Shown one piece after another: positions 8,963 to 17,381 of a stretch of 64,000 bases of DNA. Each line of letters starts with the position of its first letter. Position 1 is the first letter of the stretch. The stretch comes from Bacteroidota bacterium. Lineage in GTDB: Bacteria > Bacteroidota > Bacteroidia > 2-12-FULL-35-15. Position numbers and translations under genes: made by a program. The notes under the pieces are model-generated. The model worked only from the letters and a program-made list of their open reading frames with translations, was not told the origin of the DNA and did no database searches. The DNA is taken from NCBI GenBank assembly GCA_025963775.1, contig JAOQAD010000012.1, positions 1 through 64,000 of the forward strand. Reading direction: 5' to 3'.

Positions 8963-10231
8963 TTATCTTCTTGCTTTCTTCACAGCTTTTTTAACTGCCT
9001 TTTTTGCAGAAGCTTTTTTAGCAGCGATCTTCTTCACAACCTTTTTAGGTGCTGCTTTTTTCGAAGCTTTCTTAGCCGTTTTTTTAGCAGCCACTTTCTT
9101 CACAGCCTTTTTTACGGGTTTCCTGCTTACAGTTTTCTTAACAACCTTCTTAGCTACTTTCTTTGCTGCCTTTTTTGCAACAGGCTTTTTAGCTGTTACT
9201 TTTTTAGCAACTTTTTTAACTACTTTTTTCGCTGTCTTTTTTACAACCGGTTTTTTTGCAGCTACTTTTTTAGCAACTTTCTTTTTCACAGCCGTTTTCT
9301 TTGTTGTTACTTTTTTAACTGTTGGTTTCTTTGCTGCAACTTTCTTAGCCGCGATCTTTTTAGCTGCTGCTTTTTTAGCCGGTGCAGCTTTTTTACCTGC
9401 CGGCTTCACTGCTTTTGCAGCTGTTTTTACTTTCTTTTTAGCGATGGTTTTTTTAGCAGCAGGCTTTACCTGGTTTTTCGCTGCCGACTTGGTTTCCTTT
9501 TTAGCGGCAGGTTTGGAGGCAACTTTCACTTTCTGTGGAGCAGCCTTTTTCACCGGTGCTTTCTCTTTTTTAGAGAACACACTTTTCACCATCTCTACCA
9601 CCTTAGCAACAACACCTTCTTTTTCAGCAACAGGCGCTGCCTTTGGTATTTTTTCACTTTGCGAAAAATTGATCGCATTGCAAAGCCCTTCAAAGATCTC
9701 ATCGATCGTTCCGATACCATGCACCGCGCGGTATTTATTCTGCGCCAGGTAGTAATCCTTCAAGGGTGCGGTCTTGGAATTATATTCATCGATGCGTTTG
9801 CGGATCACTTCCTCATCGCGGTCATCCGGGCGGCCGCTGTTCTCTCCGCGCAGCAACAAGCGCTTGGTCAGCTCTTCATTGCTTACTTCCAGTGCCAGCA
9901 TCATGGAAATGCCGGTATTGTTCTCTTTCAACAACCTGTCGAGTGCTTCTGCCTGTGCAGTAGTACGTGGAAAGCCGTCAAAAATAAATCCTTTCGCATC
10001 TTTGTTCTGGCCGAGCTTTGAACGGATCATGCCGATCACCACTTCATCCGGAACAAGAATTCCCTGGTCCATTAACTTTTTCGCTTCCATGCCAAGCTCC
10101 GTTCCCGCAGCGATCTCGCCGCGTAAAATGTCACCTGTTGAAAGATGCACCAATTGATATGCTGCAATTAATTTTTCGGATTGAGTTCCTTTTCCTGCTC
10201 CCGGAGGGCCGAATAATACGATGTTTAACAT
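8963..10231 (-). CDS. adk: Adenylate kinase with long Lys/Ala histone-H1-like C-terminal tail
   Basis: Residues 1-190 are a complete short-type adenylate kinase (ATP + AMP = 2 ADP): P-loop GPPGAGKGTQ (8-17), AMP site STGDILR, DGFPRT (85-90) and a zinc-less LID with NSGRPDDRDEEV. That alone is the normal full length. The reading frame then continues for 232 residues made almost wholly of Lys, Ala, Val, Thr and Pro in AAKK/VAKK/PVKK repeats, like histone H1 and bacterial Hc1/AlgP-type tails that bind DNA or RNA. There is no stop or frameshift at the junction (about 9661), and the tail keeps regular codons, so the fusion looks real. It lies between hpt and obg. Confidence 0.95.
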   Translation of the reverse strand: MLNIVLFGPPGAGKGTQSEKLIAAYQLVHLSTGDILRGEIAAGTELGMEAKKLMDQGILVPDEVVIGMIRSKLGQNKDAKGFIFDGFPRTTAQAEALDRLLKENNTGISMMLALEVSNEELTKRLLLRGENSGRPDDRDEEVIRKRIDEYNSKTAPLKDYYLAQNKYRAVHGIGTIDEIFEGLCNAINFSQSEKIPKAAPVAEKEGVVAKVVEMVKSVFSKKEKAPVKKAAPQKVKVASKPAAKKETKSAAKNQVKPAAKKTIAKKKVKTAAKAVKPAGKKAAPAKKAAAKKIAAKKVAAKKPTVKKVTTKKTAVKKKVAKKVAAKKPVVKKTAKKVVKKVAKKVTAKKPVAKKAAKKVAKKVVKKTVSRKPVKKAVKKVAAKKTAKKASKKAAPKKVVKKIAAKKASAKKAVKKAVKKARR

Positions 10232-10291
10232 AGGATTGAGTTATTGGTTAATTGGGTTAAATTGGTTAATTAAGTTATTCAGGTTCATTAA

Positions 10292-10339
10292 AAATGAGTT
10301 TCCGGGGGTTAAGCTTTATTTAACCCATTCAACTCATTT
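10292..10339 (-). terminator. Possible weak terminator after hpt
   Basis: A 7-bp stem GGGTTAA/TTAACCC (10306-10312 with 10320-10326) sits inside a second matching pair, AATGAGTT/AACTCATT (10293-10300 with 10331-10338). It lies just downstream of the hpt stop on the minus strand. There is no clear U-tract, so partial read-through into adk is likely. Confidence 0.4.
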
Positions 10340-10341
10340 AA

Positions 10342-10878
10342 CTAATTATCTAATACATAAATATCCGGCAGGTTTCTTCCCAATCCATCGTAATCCAGTC
10401 CGTAACCAACGAGAAAATCATTCGGCACTACAATGGCAACATAATCAAGCTCGATGCGCTTGCGGTATGCTTCCGGCTTATATAATAATGTAGCGATCTT
10501 AATTTCCGCAGGCTCCATCGCTTCCAGCTGTTTCACCACTGCTTCAATGGTGAGGCCTGTATCCACAATATCTTCAACGATCACAACAGTCCGCCCTTTG
10601 ATATTTTCATTCAGCCCGATCAATTGCTTTACAGAGCCGCTTGTTTCGGTGCCGTGATAGGATGATACTTTAACGAAGGAGATCTCGCAATCGATGGTAA
10701 GCTTTTTCATGAGGTCGGAAGCGAACATGAATGAGCCGTTAAGCACGGCAAGGAACAAAGGCTTTTTATCTTTCAGCTCGGTGTTGATCCTGTGCGCCAC
10801 TTCGCCAACAGCCTTATTTATATCACCGGCAGGGATATTCACCCTGAATGTTTTATCTTTTAATGTTACTTTGCCCAT
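10342..10878 (-). CDS. hpt: Hypoxanthine phosphoribosyltransferase
   Basis: Purine salvage enzyme (hypoxanthine or guanine + PRPP to IMP or GMP), cytoplasmic. The PRPP-binding motif VVIVEDIVDTG is present, with LNGSFMFASDL near the N-terminus and the base-site DYVAIVVPNDFLVGYGLD near the C-terminus. I place the start at the ATG at 10878 (MGKVTLKDK, 178 aa). The open frame extends 95 codons further upstream, but that part runs back over the divergent purE promoter region and into purE, has no family similarity and is rich in Cys/Phe, so I discount it. It heads the hpt-adk-obg run on this strand. Confidence 0.95.
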   Translation of the reverse strand: MGKVTLKDKTFRVNIPAGDINKAVGEVAHRINTELKDKKPLFLAVLNGSFMFASDLMKKLTIDCEISFVKVSSYHGTETSGSVKQLIGLNENIKGRTVVIVEDIVDTGLTIEAVVKQLEAMEPAEIKIATLLYKPEAYRKRIELDYVAIVVPNDFLVGYGLDYDGLGRNLPDIYVLDN

Positions 10879-11001
10879 ACACCGTATTTGAACTGCGAAT
10901 TTACGCAAAATATACCGACAAAAAACGGGCTGTTTTATTTTATTCTTAAGTCCAAAAAAGGTATTTTTACAGCCTAACCATAGAAAACAGGCGTATAAAT
11001 T

Positions 11002-11514
11002 ATGACACCAAAAGTAAGTATCATTATGGGCAGCACTTCTGACATGCCCATCATGCAGGAAGCTGCAAAAATTCTGAATGAATTCAAAATTCCCTTTGAG
11101 ATCAATGCCTTGAGCGCACACCGGGTACCTGAGCAGGTAGCCGAATTCGCAAAAAATGCACATTCAAAAGGAATCCGCGTAATTATTGCCGGTGCGGGCG
11201 GAGCAGCCCATTTGCCGGGCGTTGTAGCCGCTTTCACGCCACTGCCGGTGATTGGCGTTCCATGCCGCTCTTCCATCTCTATCGATGGCTGGGATTCGGT
11301 GCTTTCCATCCTGCAGATGCCTCCGGGCATCCCGGTTGCTACTGTTGCGCTCGATGGCGGACAGAATGCCGGGATCCTTGCCGTACAGATCCTTGCAGCA
11401 GGCGATGATGCATTGCTGCAGAAGGTGGTCGAGTTCAAGGAAAACCTGAAGAACAAGATCCTGAAGGCGAATAAAGAGCTTTCGGAGATCAAGTTTGATT
11501 ACAAGACGAATTAG
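11002..11514 (+). CDS. purE: N5-carboxyaminoimidazole ribonucleotide mutase PurE
   Basis: De novo purine synthesis: converts N5-CAIR to CAIR (class I PurE). The signatures are intact: MGSTSDMP near the N-terminus (CAIR phosphate site), SAHRVPE with the catalytic His, and GAGGAAHLPG. The 170-residue length fits class I. It is divergent from hpt, with 123 nt between the starts, so salvage and de novo purine genes share a control region. No purK follows; the next gene is a Fic protein, so purK must be elsewhere. Confidence 0.97.
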   Translation: MTPKVSIIMGSTSDMPIMQEAAKILNEFKIPFEINALSAHRVPEQVAEFAKNAHSKGIRVIIAGAGGAAHLPGVVAAFTPLPVIGVPCRSSISIDGWDSVLSILQMPPGIPVATVALDGGQNAGILAVQILAAGDDALLQKVVEFKENLKNKILKANKELSEIKFDYKTN

Positions 11515-11587
11515 GCCTCAGCCCAGCCCTCTCCTTTGGAGAGGGAGCTGGACACCCTGTTAATAGAATGATATAACCATAAGAGGA

Positions 11588-12919
11588 ATGGCACTGGAAA
11601 ATGTAAGAAAGGCGGAACTTCTGAAAGAGGAACTGGATGGCCTGCGACCCTTAAACGGGGAGCAGGAAGCCCGGATCATGCAGAAGTTCCGGCTTGACTG
11701 GAATTACCATTCCAATCATTTGGAAGGGAACAGCCTTACATTCGGCGAGACCAAAGCACTTATCCTCCATGGGTTAACTGCACAGGGAAAGCCTTTAAAA
11801 GATCATTTTGAGATCACGGGACATAATGAAGCGATAAAATGGATAGAAGATGTTATTAAGGAAGAGCGGCCTCTCACAGAGAACTTCATTCGTGAATTAC
11901 ACACCCTTTTACTGAAAGAATCTTCTGAAAAAAAAGCAATCACCCCTGATGGCAAAGCCACTACAAGGGTTATTGGAGTTGGAAAATATAAGACAAGCCC
12001 CAACCATGTGCTGACCAGCACGGGAGAAACGTTTTATTTTGCCACACCGGAAGAAACCCCGGCAAAAATGCATGATCTGCTGGAATGGCACCGGGAGCAG
12101 AAGGAAAACAAGAATGTAAATCCTGTCCTGCTGGCTGCAGAATTTCATTATAAGTTCATCCGCATCCATCCTTTTGATGATGGAAATGGCCGCACTGCAA
12201 GGATCTTAATGAATTTTATACTGATGCAATTCCATTATCCTCCTGTTATCATTAAAACGGAGGATAAAGGGAATTACTTTGCTGCCTTACGGCAGGCAGA
12301 TGCGGATATACCTGAACCATTCATTGATTATATTGCAAAGAATCTTGTCCGCTCTCTTGAGATTATGATCAAGGGTGCAAAGGGTGAGAATATTGATGAA
12401 GATGATGATATTAATAAGGAGTTTCTTTTATTGGAGCAGAAAATAGAGTATATCAGCAAAAAAGCTAAAAAACAAAAAGATCAAAGCTTAATCAGAAAGG
12501 TTTACGAAAGCTCAATAATCCCACTTGCAAATCAATTGGCGGAATCAGGTAAAAGATTTAACCACTTTTATTCAAACCAATTTTCCGTTCTTCAGATTGA
12601 TGGCAGCAATACTATTTATGAGATAAACAGCACTTTTAATTCTATAATCAAAAACAATACAGAGAAGATATATTTGGTGCATGATTACAAACAATTTAAC
12701 CGTCCGGGTATTGACAAATTCGATTTTGATATAATTATTACTTTTGAATTCGAGCCGACGAAATTTATTGTTAAAACCAATTCCCAAAAGCTTTCCTATT
12801 CTAAATTTTACGAAGAATCCTTAGATACAAATGAAATAAAGGAAATTGTTGATTATTATACAAAACTACATTTATCTGTAATTAAAACAGTGGTCAACGG
12901 TGCTGAAACAGAAGAGTAA
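11588..12919 (+). CDS. Fic-domain protein (putative AMPylase with N-terminal inhibitory motif)
   Basis: A 443-residue Fic protein. The catalytic loop HPFDDGNGR (residues 194-202) matches HxFx(D/E)GNGRxxR, so nucleotide transfer, usually AMP from ATP to a Ser/Thr/Tyr of a target, is expected. An N-terminal SNHLEG (42-47) matches the [S/T]xxxE[G/N] inhibitory helix, placing it in the self-inhibited class. After about residue 270 the protein changes to a Lys/Asn/Ile-rich segment with no recognised domain, encoded by clearly more AT-rich DNA than the 5' half. This may be an acquired target-recognition or regulatory domain. It sits alone between purE and the envelope operon, with no antitoxin-like partner. 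Confidence 0.9.
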   Translation: MALENVRKAELLKEELDGLRPLNGEQEARIMQKFRLDWNYHSNHLEGNSLTFGETKALILHGLTAQGKPLKDHFEITGHNEAIKWIEDVIKEERPLTENFIRELHTLLLKESSEKKAITPDGKATTRVIGVGKYKTSPNHVLTSTGETFYFATPEETPAKMHDLLEWHREQKENKNVNPVLLAAEFHYKFIRIHPFDDGNGRTARILMNFILMQFHYPPVIIKTEDKGNYFAALRQADADIPEPFIDYIAKNLVRSLEIMIKGAKGENIDEDDDINKEFLLLEQKIEYISKKAKKQKDQSLIRKVYESSIIPLANQLAESGKRFNHFYSNQFSVLQIDGSNTIYEINSTFNSIIKNNTEKIYLVHDYKQFNRPGIDKFDFDIIITFEFEPTKFIVKTNSQKLSYSKFYEESLDTNEIKEIVDYYTKLHLSVIKTVVNGAETEE

Positions 12920-12972
12920 TAACCTATTGAAAGATCAACTGAATAAACCGACATCATTCTCCGTTTAAACAC

Positions 12973-13833
12973 ATGCAAATGAAAAAACTATTCGCTTCAC
13001 TCTTTTCCTGCATGCTGATGTTAACAGCCTTTGCCGGCAACGAAGATTATCCCATCGGTGCCCGCTCGGCTGCTTTGGGAAATGCTTCCGTATCGCTGAG
13101 CGACCTCTGGAGCGCCCATCATAACCAGGCCGGGCTTGGCTTTGTCCGCGATATTTCCGCCGGCGTATCCTACGAGAACCGCTTTTTATTGAAAGAGATC
13201 AGCGTGAGGGGCGGTGCTGTCGCCTTACCTATAAAAGCAGGAACCTTCGGGCTCTGCATCACCAATTTCGGCTATTCGCAGTACAGCGAGAACAAATACA
13301 GCCTTTCCTTTGCAAAAGCTTTCAGCAACAAGTTCTCAGCGGGCATCGCGATGGATTACCTGAGCACGAAGATCGCGGAAGGCTATGGCAGCAGGGGCTC
13401 GCTGGTGGCCGAAGCCGGGATCATTGCAAAGCCGATGAAAGGGCTGAGCATTGGTGCGCATGTGTTCAATCCCACACGCGCGAAGATCTCCGCTTACGAT
13501 GATGAGCGACTGCCTACCATCATCCACCTGGGTGCTGATTATTTATTTTCTGACAAAGTAAGAGTGGCAGTTGAGGCCCAAAAAGACATCAAATACAAAG
13601 CAGAGTTCAAGGCCGGGCTGGAATACCTTCCTGTCAAAGAATTATACCTGCGCATTGGCATTTCCACCAATCCCACACTGAGCACATTCGGCTTCGGGCT
13701 TAACCTGAAAAATTTCAAGATCGACCTTTCCGCAAGTTATCACCAAACGCTGGGGATCAGCCCTCAGCTCGGATTGAGCTATTCCTTCAAAAAAGCAAAA
13801 AAAGAGATCCACGAATCCGAAGACGTTTTTTGA
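12973..13833 (+). CDS. PorV/PorQ-like outer membrane beta-barrel protein
   Basis: A 286-residue exported protein. A signal peptide runs to about residue 21 (LMLTAFAG), and the mature N-terminus has GARSAALGNASVSLSDLWSA and HNQAGLGF, the pattern of the PorV/PorQ (FadL-like) family that serves type IX secretion. The rest is alternating beta strands ending in LGLSYSF, consistent with a barrel. An ATG two codons in (12979) is an equally good start. Its stop overlaps the TTG start of the next gene by 4 nt, so it begins a tightly packed envelope operon. A specific T9SS role is inferred from family resemblance; a general outer-membrane transport role is also possible. Confidence 0.75.
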   Translation: MQMKKLFASLFSCMLMLTAFAGNEDYPIGARSAALGNASVSLSDLWSAHHNQAGLGFVRDISAGVSYENRFLLKEISVRGGAVALPIKAGTFGLCITNFGYSQYSENKYSLSFAKAFSNKFSAGIAMDYLSTKIAEGYGSRGSLVAEAGIIAKPMKGLSIGAHVFNPTRAKISAYDDERLPTIIHLGADYLFSDKVRVAVEAQKDIKYKAEFKAGLEYLPVKELYLRIGISTNPTLSTFGFGLNLKNFKIDLSASYHQTLGISPQLGLSYSFKKAKKEIHESEDVF

Positions 13834-15986
13834 AAGCATTTCATTCATACCTCTCTTTCTGCACAGCCTTTTTCCTGCTGCTGACGGCTTCTTCACTGCA
13901 AGCCCAGGATACCATCGCGCCGACAAAAACCGACGACAGCGAGATCCAGCAACAGCTTGAGAATATCACAGAAAACAGCCAGGATGAAGATGCCGATTAC
14001 ACCACGCTTCTTGATGCGCTCAACCAATTTAAAGAGCACCCGATCAACCTGAACAATACAAACAGGGAAGAATTGAGGCAGCTGCAGATGCTGACGGATA
14101 TCCAGATCAATAACCTGTTCAACCACATCAAGAAGAACGGGAAGCTACTTACCATCTACGAATTGCAGGGCATCAGCGGCTTCGACCTGCAAACGATCCA
14201 GAAGATCCTTCCTTATGTAAGGGTTTCCGACAAGTTCAATGACTCGCATTTCGGAATGAGGGAAATGTTTAAGAATGGCTCTCATGTAGTGCTCTTGCGT
14301 TACGGAAGAAACATTGAAGATCAAACCGGATTTTCCGCGATCGACAGCGCGAAATTGTACAGCAGCCAGAACTCGCGCTACATAGGGAGTCCGGACAAGC
14401 TATACGCACGCTACCGTTTCACTTACAGCAATAAAGTAAGCTGGGGCATCACCGCGGAAAAAGACCAGGGTGAATTATTCTTTAAAAATAAACAACGCTT
14501 TAATTACGATTGGTACGAACAGGGATTAAAGGGAAACCAGAAAAGCGGCTTTGATTTTTATTCCGCGCACTTTTACCTGCACAACATCCGCTTCATCAGA
14601 TCGCTGGCGCTGGGCGATTACCAGGCTACATTCGGCCAGGGACTTACCATGTGGAGCGGCTATTCCTTCGGCAAAAGCTCCGACATCATGAGCACAAAAA
14701 AATCAGCAGCGGGAATAAAGCCGTATGCCTCTGTTGATGAAAATAAATTTTTGCGTGGTGGCGCCACAACAATCGGGTTCAAAAATTTTGAAGCGACCGC
14801 TTTTTATTCACAGAAGCACATCGATGCAAACATTACGGATACGCTGCCTGATGGTGAAGCTGCCGCTATTTCCTCCCTGCAGGAAACAGGCTACCATACC
14901 ACTGTCAGCGAGATCGCCGACAAGCACGCGATCCTGCAGACGATCTACGGTGGAAATGTTGCTTACAAGGGAAGCCAGTTCAGCATAGGCCTTACCGGGA
15001 TGCATTATGAGCTGAATGCAGACCTCAAACGCAGCCTCGACATCTACAGCCAGTTTGAATACACCTCGAGGCAGAATACAAATGTAGGTGTGGATTATAA
15101 TTTCATCCTCCGCAATTTTAATTTCTTCGGCGAGGAAGCCATGAGTGCAAACGGCGGAAGGGCTTTCCTGAACGGCGTTCTCGTGAGCCTTGATCCCCGC
15201 CTGACACTTACCGTGCTGCACCGTTATTACCAGCGTAACTTTCAAAATTTACTCAGCAATGGCTTTGCGGAAAGCACCACGGCAGCCAACGAAAAAGGCC
15301 TGTACGCAGGCATTGTTGCAAAGCCCAACGCGAAGTTCACGCTTACCGCTTATTACGACCGCTTTGAATTTCCATGGCTGAAATACCAGGTGAATGCGCC
15401 TTCGCAGGGAACCGATTATATGGCGCAGCTGAATTATACGCCTTCCAGAAAATTTGATGCCTACGTGAAGATCCGCACACGCAGCAAGTTCAAGAACACC
15501 AGCGCCACGATCGATGACATTGATTTTATTGTTCCTTACGCACAAACCAATTACCGCATCAATACTTCGTTCACGATCACTCCTTCCATCAAGCTGAAGA
15601 ACAGGATCGAAATGGTGGATTATAAAGTGGATGATGGCAAAACGCAAAAGGGATTTCTTATTTACCAGGACATCACCTACAGCAAGCTCGGAAGCAAGTT
15701 CTCCGCAAGCATGCGCTATGCGCTGTTCCAGACCGATTCTTACGATGCGCGCCTATATGCCTATGAGAATGACATGCCGGGCGCTTATTCCATTCCGGCT
15801 TATTACGACCGCGGCTCGCGCTTTTACCTGCTGCTCGATTACAATGTAACACGAAGGATAGAAGTCTGGCTGCGTTACGCGCAAACAGTTTACGATAACA
15901 AGAAGATCATCTCCGAAGGCGCTCTCACGGAGATCAAAGGAAATACAAAGTCTGAGATCAAGGCACAGGTGCGGTTTAAATTCTGA
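13830..15986 (+). CDS. Helix-hairpin-helix protein with predicted outer membrane beta-barrel
   Basis: A 718-residue exported protein starting at a TTG that overlaps the previous stop (TTGA). The signal peptide is MKAFHSYLSFCTAFF to LQAQ (residue 25). Residues about 65-130 contain a ComEA-like helix-hairpin-helix region (INLNNTNREELRQL, then LLTIYELQGISGFDLQTIQKIL). Everything after about residue 150 is long amphipathic beta strands with aromatic ends, finishing in EIKAQVRFKF, a barrel-like C-terminus. Such HhH-plus-barrel proteins recur in Bacteroidota, but I know of no proven function; DNA handling at the surface is only suggested by the HhH motif. Confidence 0.75.
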   Translation: MKAFHSYLSFCTAFFLLLTASSLQAQDTIAPTKTDDSEIQQQLENITENSQDEDADYTTLLDALNQFKEHPINLNNTNREELRQLQMLTDIQINNLFNHIKKNGKLLTIYELQGISGFDLQTIQKILPYVRVSDKFNDSHFGMREMFKNGSHVVLLRYGRNIEDQTGFSAIDSAKLYSSQNSRYIGSPDKLYARYRFTYSNKVSWGITAEKDQGELFFKNKQRFNYDWYEQGLKGNQKSGFDFYSAHFYLHNIRFIRSLALGDYQATFGQGLTMWSGYSFGKSSDIMSTKKSAAGIKPYASVDENKFLRGGATTIGFKNFEATAFYSQKHIDANITDTLPDGEAAAISSLQETGYHTTVSEIADKHAILQTIYGGNVAYKGSQFSIGLTGMHYELNADLKRSLDIYSQFEYTSRQNTNVGVDYNFILRNFNFFGEEAMSANGGRAFLNGVLVSLDPRLTLTVLHRYYQRNFQNLLSNGFAESTTAANEKGLYAGIVAKPNAKFTLTAYYDRFEFPWLKYQVNAPSQGTDYMAQLNYTPSRKFDAYVKIRTRSKFKNTSATIDDIDFIVPYAQTNYRINTSFTITPSIKLKNRIEMVDYKVDDGKTQKGFLIYQDITYSKLGSKFSASMRYALFQTDSYDARLYAYENDMPGAYSIPAYYDRGSRFYLLLDYNVTRRIEVWLRYAQTVYDNKKIISEGALTEIKGNTKSEIKAQVRFKF

Positions 15987-16000
15987 TAATCATTTAAATT

Positions 16001-17380
16001 ATGAGTCCGAAGCTCAAAAAAATTCGTCTTGCTTTGAAATGGACCGGCTTTTACATCCCGTTCACATTTTATTTTTTGCTGTTCTGCATCGCCTGCGGCA
16101 TTGGCTATGCATGGCTGCAAAGCAAGGCAGGCATCCCTGATTCGGCATTCAAAGATATTTTCTCGCTCCTGCTTCGTTTTTCAACAGGCTTCTGCCTCAT
16201 CTTTCTTTCCACCGGCTTTATCACCGTAGCGCTTCCCTTCGTTTATTTCCTGATGAGGCGCAAAAGCAATGACATCGATTTCAGCATCTCCACTCCTTCC
16301 CGCACGGATAAAGAACAGGCGCGGCAGGCGATCAACATTCATCTGCATCCTGTTTTAAAGCCGTTGCTCGGCTTTGTGAAGATCCGCCTGAAGTATGACG
16401 ATGCACACTTCTCGGATAAATTTTCACTGGTGGGACGCTCCGATAAAAAATTATTCTCCACCAACCTCGATGGCACTTATTACTGGGAGCTTCCCGAGAT
16501 CAAGGAATACCGTATCGACAAAGCGATCATTTATTTTGAAGATTTTTTCCAGTTCTTTTCATTTGCATTGCCATTGGAAACCAGCAGCGAATTTCACACC
16601 TACCCGCTTTCGCGCCCTTCAAAAACGCTGAACGCCTTTCCGCGGAAGACGGAGGAAACCAGCATGCGCATCGAGGAACTAAAACGCGTGGAAGGCGAGC
16701 TGATCAATTACAAAAATTTTGAAAGCAATGATGATGTGAGACGGATCGTCTGGAAAATTTACGCGAAGAACAAAGAGCTGGTGGTGCGCATCCCGGAGAC
16801 CATCGATCCGTATGCTTCACACATGTATTTATATCCTTCCTTCTTTTCTTTCTTTGATGTGAAGGATAATGAAGTGATCGGGATCCCATTCCTCAATTAT
16901 TACAAAACGGTTTGCTGGTCGGTTTACAGGCAGCTTGTTGCCAAAGGATTTGATGTGCGTTACATTGCCGACCAGGACATTCCGCAAAACAAGCTGGAGA
17001 ATGATTCCGAACAGGTACGCTATGCCATCAGCGTAAGCAAATGGCATTCGGAAAAAGAGCTGCGTGATTTTGTAAAGCTGAAGGATGCGTCGGTGGTGAT
17101 CATCTCCTCACTGAGTGATCCGGAACAGGTGCAGCAATTACTGGAAACAAGCGGGAATGAGATCTCTTTTGTATTTATTCCCCTTACGGAAGGCTTGAAC
17201 AAGCAACATTTGGGCGACTGGCTGCAATGGCTGTTCGTGCAGCGTGAGAAGGATTCGATGGCGGTGCATAAAACAAACTGGAGCCTTTCACTGCTGAGAT
17301 TAAAGATCGCGAAAAATGAAAAAGCATTGAAGCAATTACTGGACGCATATGAGCGTTCATCAGTACTGGAGAAAAAATAA
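16001..17380 (+). CDS. DUF58 membrane protein
   Basis: A 459-residue protein with two N-terminal transmembrane helices (about residues 14-37 and 57-82). The DUF58 core follows, with the usual motif form INYKNFESNDDVRRIVWKIYAKNKELVVRIPE. DUF58 proteins have a vWA-like fold and are encoded with MoxR AAA+ ATPases and membrane transglutaminases, as here. The complex is thought to act as a chaperone or assembly machine for envelope enzymes. The C-terminal third (residues 300-459) looks like the degenerate vWA portion. Transcription is surely shared with the next gene, whose ATG lies 1 nt after this stop. Confidence 0.85.
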   Translation: MSPKLKKIRLALKWTGFYIPFTFYFLLFCIACGIGYAWLQSKAGIPDSAFKDIFSLLLRFSTGFCLIFLSTGFITVALPFVYFLMRRKSNDIDFSISTPSRTDKEQARQAINIHLHPVLKPLLGFVKIRLKYDDAHFSDKFSLVGRSDKKLFSTNLDGTYYWELPEIKEYRIDKAIIYFEDFFQFFSFALPLETSSEFHTYPLSRPSKTLNAFPRKTEETSMRIEELKRVEGELINYKNFESNDDVRRIVWKIYAKNKELVVRIPETIDPYASHMYLYPSFFSFFDVKDNEVIGIPFLNYYKTVCWSVYRQLVAKGFDVRYIADQDIPQNKLENDSEQVRYAISVSKWHSEKELRDFVKLKDASVVIISSLSDPEQVQQLLETSGNEISFVFIPLTEGLNKQHLGDWLQWLFVQREKDSMAVHKTNWSLSLLRLKIAKNEKALKQLLDAYERSSVLEKK

Positions 17381-17381
17381 A

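Noticed and set aside
9444-9752. Plus-strand 102-aa ORF rich in Phe/Leu/Ala
   Set aside because: It is the antisense of the Lys/Ala tail of adk; AAK codons read in reverse give Leu/Phe/Ala frames.
10879-11163. 95-codon N-terminal extension of hpt
   Set aside because: Overlaps the divergent purE control region and purE itself; HPRT proteins start near MGKVTLK.
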